Below are positions 6,261 to 9,902 of a stretch of 9,902 nucleotides of DNA, piece after piece. The notes below the pieces were generated by a model. It saw only the letters and a program-made list of their open reading frames with translations, had not been told where the DNA came from and ran no database searches. The stretch is from positions 1 through 9,902 of the forward strand of contig JAISHJ010000083.1 of the NCBI GenBank assembly GCA_031262625.1, written 5' to 3'. Position 1 is the stretch's first letter; each line of letters begins with the position of its first letter. A program made the translations under genes and the position numbers. This DNA comes from Ruminococcus sp. (GTDB taxonomy: Bacteria; Bacillota; Clostridia; Oscillospirales; Ruminococcaceae).

Positions 6261-6271
6261 AGTTATCCTCC
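6258..6271 (-). promoter_or_regulatory. Strong ribosome binding site selecting a TTG start
   Basis: On the minus strand GGAGG (6271-6267) is followed by ATAACT and TTG (6260-6258), an ideal 6-base spacing. The next in-frame ATG (6245) would be 21 bases from the GGAGG, with only AAGG nearby, so the TTG is the better start of the membrane protein. Confidence 0.75.
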
Positions 6272-6308
6272 AAAATTAATACTTCTTGTTTATTTTACAA
6301 TTATTCTA

Positions 6309-6737
6309 CTAACCGTGTAACAAATTCCGCATCTTTACCGTAAAACGTTTCGCCGCTTCTGCCGTTTCGAGGGCGCAAAATATAGTGTCATCTCCGGCAA
6401 TTGTCCCGACGAGTTCAAAACCGTAAGCCTCGTCAATCCGCACGCAAACCGCCGCCGCCGCACCCGCTTCGCATAAAATTACAGCGATATTTCCTGCAAG
6501 CCTTACATCAACAATTCCGACGGAAAGCACCGACGGCGTATTCTTTGACGGTATCTTATAAAGAAGTCTGCCGCCGTCCCGAACCTTCTTTACTCCCATT
6601 TCGGAAAGGTCACGCGAAAGTGTCGCCTGAGTGCAGTTTATTCCTTCGGCTTCAAGAAGCTTTAGCAGTTCGCTCTGGTGGGCGATGAAATATTTATCTA
6701 AAATATGATTGATTTTGTCCTGACGGGCGGCTTTCAT
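6309..6737 (-). CDS. argR: Arginine repressor ArgR (AhrC)
   Basis: Hexameric arginine-responsive transcription regulator of arginine synthesis and breakdown; cytosolic. At 142 residues it is slightly short of the usual about 150. The N-terminal winged helix holds the recognition segment QATLSRDLSEMGVKKV (37-52) with the conserved Ser-Arg-Asp (41-43). The C-terminal trimerisation and arginine-binding domain carries GTIAGDDTIF (111-120), whose paired aspartates bind L-arginine. The ATG at 6737 has an AGGAAAGG site upstream and lies 23 bases after the nadK stop, so the two are probably cotranscribed. I found no clear ARG box in the intergenic regions of this window, so its targets, including the his operon, cannot be inferred from here. 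Confidence 0.96.
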   Translation of the reverse strand: MKAARQDKINHILDKYFIAHQSELLKLLEAEGINCTQATLSRDLSEMGVKKVRDGGRLLYKIPSKNTPSVLSVGIVDVRLAGNIAVILCEAGAAAAVCVRIDEAYGFELVGTIAGDDTIFCALETAEAAKRFTVKMRNLLHG

Positions 6738-6760
6738 ATGCTTTAACCTTTCCTGTCGGG

Positions 6761-7651
6761 CTATTTTAGGCTTTGGAATAGTTTTCCGTTTACCGATTCG
6801 TAGAATGCGTTGGGTTTTAAGTCGATAAGCCGCAGCGGCTTGTCGGATTTTTTAATATAGAGCGTGTCTCCCGTTTTAAGGCTTTGGGTAACCACACCGT
6901 CCGCTACGACCCGAACAGGCTCTGACTCTGAATAAGCGGCTGTAAGGTTACAGCTTACCTTCAAAAGAGTTTTCCCCGAAAAGATAATCGGGCGCATTGA
7001 AAGGGTATGCGCGGAAATGGGCGTAAGCTCCATACAGTCGGCGTTCGGCTCGATTATTGCGCCGCCGTTTGCAAGTGCATAGGCGGTTGAGCCGGTAGGC
7101 GCGGCGATAATAATTCCATCTGCTCTGAAAGCGCAGACGGTATGAAAATTCGCTTCCCCTTCATGCCAAAGGCGGTCGCTTTCGGTTCTGTTTTTTTCTG
7201 TATTGCCTGCCAAAATCTCAAAATCTGTAATCTTTGTGACAGGGCGAATAGCCGAAATCTCATTCGTCGCGGTAACTTCGCTTATAACCTTACCGTCACG
7301 CACCACATATCCGGCGATCCTCATACGCTCCGAAATTACATAGTCTCCGCCGATAAGGTTGCTAAGCAGCGGCAGTTCTGTCCGTTCAATAGAAGCCATG
7401 AAACCGAGCCGCCCGGTATTTATCCCGAGGAGAGGTATTCCGCTTATTGAGGCAATCTTCGCCGCCTTAAGGATGCTTCCGTCACCACCGATTACTATAA
7501 TCACATCAGTTCCTGTCGGGTCAAAACTGATCACATCGTTAATGTCAAGCCTGCTTACTTCTGCGCCTTTATCACGCAGCAGATTTTCAGTCTTTTTTGC
7601 CGTTTCTTCGGCGTAAAGCTTTTCGGTATTTGTAAAAATCACTATTTTCAT
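6761..7651 (-). CDS. nadK: NAD kinase
   Basis: Phosphorylates NAD to NADP (ATP or polyphosphate donor), the only known source of NADP; cytosolic. Family motifs are IGGDGSILKAAK (54-65, catalytic Asp57), GINTGRLGFM (76-85), the nucleotide-binding Asn-Glu of TNEISAI (129-135), and DGIIIAAPTGSTAYALANGG (178-197). The 296-residue length is near the upper end for bacterial enzymes. The extra length lies between the Asn-Glu motif and DGIII, where a hydrophilic stretch (about 148-170, containing NTEKNRTESDRLWHEGEANF) adds about 20 residues compared with the Bacillus enzyme as I recall it. The ATG at 7651 has GAAGG 7 bases upstream. It sits between tlyA (73-base gap) and argR, the usual clostridial order. 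Confidence 0.96.
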   Translation of the reverse strand: MKIVIFTNTEKLYAEETAKKTENLLRDKGAEVSRLDINDVISFDPTGTDVIIVIGGDGSILKAAKIASISGIPLLGINTGRLGFMASIERTELPLLSNLIGGDYVISERMRIAGYVVRDGKVISEVTATNEISAIRPVTKITDFEILAGNTEKNRTESDRLWHEGEANFHTVCAFRADGIIIAAPTGSTAYALANGGAIIEPNADCMELTPISAHTLSMRPIIFSGKTLLKVSCNLTAAYSESEPVRVVADGVVTQSLKTGDTLYIKKSDKPLRLIDLKPNAFYESVNGKLFQSLK

Positions 7652-7676
7652 ATAAATACCTTCGTATGCAAAAAAT

Positions 7677-7682
7677 ATTATA
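7677..7682 (-). promoter_or_regulatory. Candidate -10 box for nadK-argR
   Basis: In the 73-base tlyA-nadK gap the minus strand holds a perfect TATAAT (7682-7677), about 26 bases before the nadK ATG, leaving room for a start near 7670 and the GAAGG site. No good -35 box lies 16-18 bases upstream. The region is very AT-rich, so a chance match is quite possible; nadK may also be read through from dxs-tlyA. Confidence 0.35.
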
Positions 7683-7724
7683 AAATGTTATCACGACATA
7701 TATTTACAATTTTCATGTAAAGGC

Positions 7725-8477
7725 TTAAACATTTACATATAAAAAGTACTCTACATTACCGTCTTTGCCTGTGAAGGGACATTCCTTAACGGCCATTTTC
7801 GCGAAACCGAAAGCTTCTGCTTCACTAACGACATTTGTTACCGCCTTTAGCCTTTCGCGCTTATCCTTAATTACTCCGTTTTTTCGATAGCCTGCGCCTT
7901 CAAACTGCGGCTTTATAAGGATTAGCGCGGAGGAACCGCTTCCCATAAGCGCGAAGATTCCGGGGAGAATTTTCGTAACCGAAATGAAGGAAACGTCACA
8001 AACAAATAGGTCGATAGCTTCGCCGGAAAACTCAAGCGTGCGAAAATCCGACTGCTCAAGGGAGATAACCCGCGGGTCGGCAAAAAGCGTGGGGTGAAGC
8101 TGTGCAGTGCCTACGTCAACGGCATAAACTCTTCTTGCTCCGCGCTGTAACAGACAATCGGTAAAGCCCCCCGTTGATGCGCCGATGTCCATACAGATTT
8201 TATCTTTCGGAAAGACGGAGAAACTGTCGAGAGCGAATTCAAGCTTGTACCCGCCGCGGCTGACATATTTAAGGGGAGAGAGAATTTCAATTTCCGGCGC
8301 TGGAATATTCGCTGTGTTGCTTCCGTCTGTCGGTGTAATTTGTCCGGTCGGAATATCTTCTGCCGATTTGGTGATAATCCGCCCGTCTACTGCTACCGCG
8401 CCTGATTTTATAAGCGTTTTTGCCCGCTCTCTGCTCTCCGCGAAGCCTTTTTGCACGAGATATAAATCAAGACGCAT
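7725..8477 (-). CDS. tlyA: TlyA-family rRNA 2'-O-methyltransferase
   Basis: S-adenosylmethionine-dependent methyltransferase. Family members such as mycobacterial TlyA methylate ribose 2'-OH groups of 16S/23S rRNA; some are also called hemolysins. An N-terminal S4 RNA-binding domain (about 1-60, MRLDLYLVQKGFAESRERAK) is followed by an FtsJ/RrmJ-type Rossmann domain with KYVSRGGYKLE (70-80), the SAM loop DIGASTGGFTDCLLQRGA (97-114), CDVSFIS (160-166) and LIKPQFE (187-193). The expected Lys-Asp-Lys-Glu tetrad is present as Lys78, Asp161, Lys189 and Glu243. The 250-residue length is slightly short of the usual 260-275. Its ATG lies 3 bases after the dxs stop and the Shine-Dalgarno match is poor, so it probably depends on translational coupling to dxs. 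The exact rRNA target is not evident from sequence. Confidence 0.94.
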   Translation of the reverse strand: MRLDLYLVQKGFAESRERAKTLIKSGAVAVDGRIITKSAEDIPTGQITPTDGSNTANIPAPEIEILSPLKYVSRGGYKLEFALDSFSVFPKDKICMDIGASTGGFTDCLLQRGARRVYAVDVGTAQLHPTLFADPRVISLEQSDFRTLEFSGEAIDLFVCDVSFISVTKILPGIFALMGSGSSALILIKPQFEGAGYRKNGVIKDKRERLKAVTNVVSEAEAFGFAKMAVKECPFTGKDGNVEYFLYVNV

Positions 8478-8480
8478 AAC

Positions 8481-9902
8481 CTACCGCTTTTTACCGTGCT
8501 TAGTCTTTTTTATCTTAACTTGGCTCGATGGCTGTAATGATACCTCTACTACCCTTGCGGTTTGGGTAATCAGCTTCTGCATAACTTCGGTTACACCATC
8601 CTTATCAAGCCGATATTTTTTAAGCTGTGATGATACGGATGCCTGCGCTACAAAGCCGCTTACAGCTGTAATTACATATTTTCCGGAATAACCGCTCTTT
8701 AAAAGGTTTGAAGCGATATGTTCGCCTATTCCTCCGCTCTCCATCGACTCTTCAAAGACTGCTATCCCCTGATATGAGGATATGTCGGGGAGAACGAGTG
8801 GGTAAATCTGATTAAGCTTTAACATATCGAAGTTTCTGTTGGAAGCTTTTAAGATTTCGTTGAATTGCCTACCATAACCGATTGCTAAAAGCCTGTTTTT
8901 TTCGTAAGTTTTAATCAGCTTATAAGGGCTGCCGTCCTTGTAATAATTTTCATCCGTTATTATCTCTTCCGCACCTTTCGGGTAACGCACAACGGCTATT
9001 CCATCTGTTTTAACAGCACGGCGAAGCATATCCCTTGCTTCCGCAAAACCCGACGGTGCAAATACGGTTACGTTCGGAATTGAAGTCAGAAGCGGAATGT
9101 CAAAAAGCCCCTGATGAGTCTCTCCGTCTTCCCCGACAAACCCTGCACGATCAACGCATATTACCGCGTGAAGGTTAGCTATCGCAAGGTCGTGGATAAT
9201 CTGGTCATAAGCACGCTGTAAGAAGCTTGAATACACACAAAATACCGGAGTAATTCCGCCGGAAGCAAGCCCGCCCGAAAAGGTTACGGCGTGTGCTTCC
9301 GCGATTCCTACATCAAAAAATCTTTCGGGGTATCTGTCCGAAAATTCCGCAAGCCCTACTGCGTGTTTCATTGCAGCAGTTATCGCCGCAATTTTCTTAT
9401 CCTTCGCGGCAATTTTCGTAAGTTCGCTCCCTACAACACATGAAAAGCTGTTACAGTCAACCTCCGGAGGACAATTTTTACTGTACGATGCCGGAATTGA
9501 ATGGTAAGCCCCGGGGTTGCGCTCGGCAGGCTTATAGCCCTTCCCTTTAATTGTATTAATATGGACAAGTACCGGTCGGCGCGGAGTAACTACTTCTCCG
9601 CCTGCGATAGATTTTGCGGCGGAAAGCGCCTCCTCAAGGGCTTTGATATTATGCCCGTCAATCGGTCCAACATAGGCAAAACCAAGCTGTTCAAACATTG
9701 TGGAGTTATAATAAAGAGCGTTTTTAAGTACATCCTTCGTCTTAAGCATTGCAGCCGCTATCGGCGCGCCGATAAAGGGCAAAGTAGCAAGCTTTTGCTT
9801 AACACGCTGTTTTAAGCGAAGATAATTATCACTTATGCGAATAGTGCTTAGGTATTTAGCGACAGCACCGACATTTTTTCCGATAGACATATCATTCTGG
9901 TT
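8481..9902 (-). CDS. dxs: 1-deoxy-D-xylulose-5-phosphate synthase, C-terminal three quarters (cut by window edge)
   Basis: Thiamine-diphosphate enzyme that joins pyruvate and glyceraldehyde-3-phosphate to DXP, the first step of the MEP isoprenoid pathway. The frame is open to base 9902, reading NQND before the Met at 9890, so that Met is internal (the NDN-x-MSIS-NVGA motif); roughly 170 N-terminal residues lie outside. Numbering from that Met: FEQLGFAYVGPIDGH (66-80), INTIKGKGYKPAE (111-123), the catalytic-glutamate motif GIAEAHAVTF (195-204, Glu198; the usual Gln after Glu is Ala), DRAGFVGEDGETHQGLFD (247-264) and a transketolase C-terminal domain with ESGGIGEH (384-391). The segment ITAAMKHAVGL shows Ala-Val where most family members have Gly-Thr. 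The protein ends in a basic tail (VKIKKTKHGKKR). It overlaps nothing and is followed by tlyA after 3 bases. Confidence 0.96.
   Translation of the reverse strand, partial: NQNDMSIGKNVGAVAKYLSTIRISDNYLRLKQRVKQKLATLPFIGAPIAAAMLKTKDVLKNALYYNSTMFEQLGFAYVGPIDGHNIKALEEALSAAKSIAGGEVVTPRRPVLVHINTIKGKGYKPAERNPGAYHSIPASYSKNCPPEVDCNSFSCVVGSELTKIAAKDKKIAAITAAMKHAVGLAEFSDRYPERFFDVGIAEAHAVTFSGGLASGGITPVFCVYSSFLQRAYDQIIHDLAIANLHAVICVDRAGFVGEDGETHQGLFDIPLLTSIPNVTVFAPSGFAEARDMLRRAVKTDGIAVVRYPKGAEEIITDENYYKDGSPYKLIKTYEKNRLLAIGYGRQFNEILKASNRNFDMLKLNQIYPLVLPDISSYQGIAVFEESMESGGIGEHIASNLLKSGYSGKYVITAVSGFVAQASVSSQLKKYRLDKDGVTEVMQKLITQTARVVEVSLQPSSQVKIKKTKHGKKR

Noticed and set aside
7701..7730. Possible ARG box in the tlyA-nadK gap (CATGAAAATTGTAAAT)
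   Set aside because: Only the first six positions match the Bacillus AhrC box as I recall it; the remainder differs and there is no second half-site.
7715..7738. ATGTAAA/TTTACAT inverted repeat over the tlyA stop as a terminator, or as a second case of the hisD-type palindrome
   Set aside because: It has 7 AT-rich pairs and no T-run, and the downstream sequence does not spell a second TlyA C-terminus. It is expected by chance in DNA of this composition.
8478..9902. Treating the Met at 9890 as the dxs start
   Set aside because: The frame stays open to the window edge and reads NQND before MSIG, which is the internal NDN-x-MSIS motif of DXS. The gene is cut by the window, not truncated.

Overview
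The window looks like chromosomal DNA from a member of the Bacillota, most likely a clostridium (Clostridia, possibly Oscillospirales; the rank below class is inference). Supporting signs are the dxs-tlyA-nadK-argR gene order, a CwlD-like cell-wall amidase, the HisZ-dependent short form of HisG, and AGGAGG-type ribosome binding sites with AT-rich sigma-A style promoters. It is dense housekeeping DNA. No tRNA, rRNA, CRISPR array, insertion sequence or phage gene was seen.

Layout, right to left (most genes are on the minus strand). (a) 9902-6309: dxs (5' part cut by the window edge), tlyA, nadK and argR, followed after 48 bases by an unrecognised four-helix membrane protein (6260-5688) that ends 20 bases from the convergent amidase gene. 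(b) 4933-5667, plus strand: a membrane-anchored N-acetylmuramoyl-L-alanine amidase of the CwlD/AmiC type, divergent from radA across a 92-base intergenic region. (c) 4840-3443: radA. (d) 3385-1: a histidine operon, hisZG (a single-ORF fusion of the regulatory and catalytic subunits of ATP phosphoribosyltransferase), hisD and hisC (cut by the left edge). It is driven by a near-consensus promoter whose -35 box overlaps the radA stop codon and whose spacer carries an almost perfect palindrome.

How the genes work together: HisZG catalyses the first step of histidine synthesis, HisC the transamination step and HisD the last two oxidations; the missing steps are presumably encoded downstream, beyond base 1. 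dxs starts the MEP isoprenoid pathway, tlyA encodes an rRNA 2'-O-methyltransferase, nadK makes NADP, and argR encodes the arginine repressor.

The most unusual spot is the 3' end of hisD (371-449). The last codons of the present gene form one arm of a perfect 17-bp inverted repeat with a 6-base loop. Immediately beyond it lies a second, diverged, out-of-frame copy of a HisD C-terminus (GCT CAT, then codons for ANSVAIRNN and a stop). The gene therefore appears to have had its end, including the zinc-ligand histidine, replaced by a palindromic insertion, leaving the older end as a relic in front of hisC.
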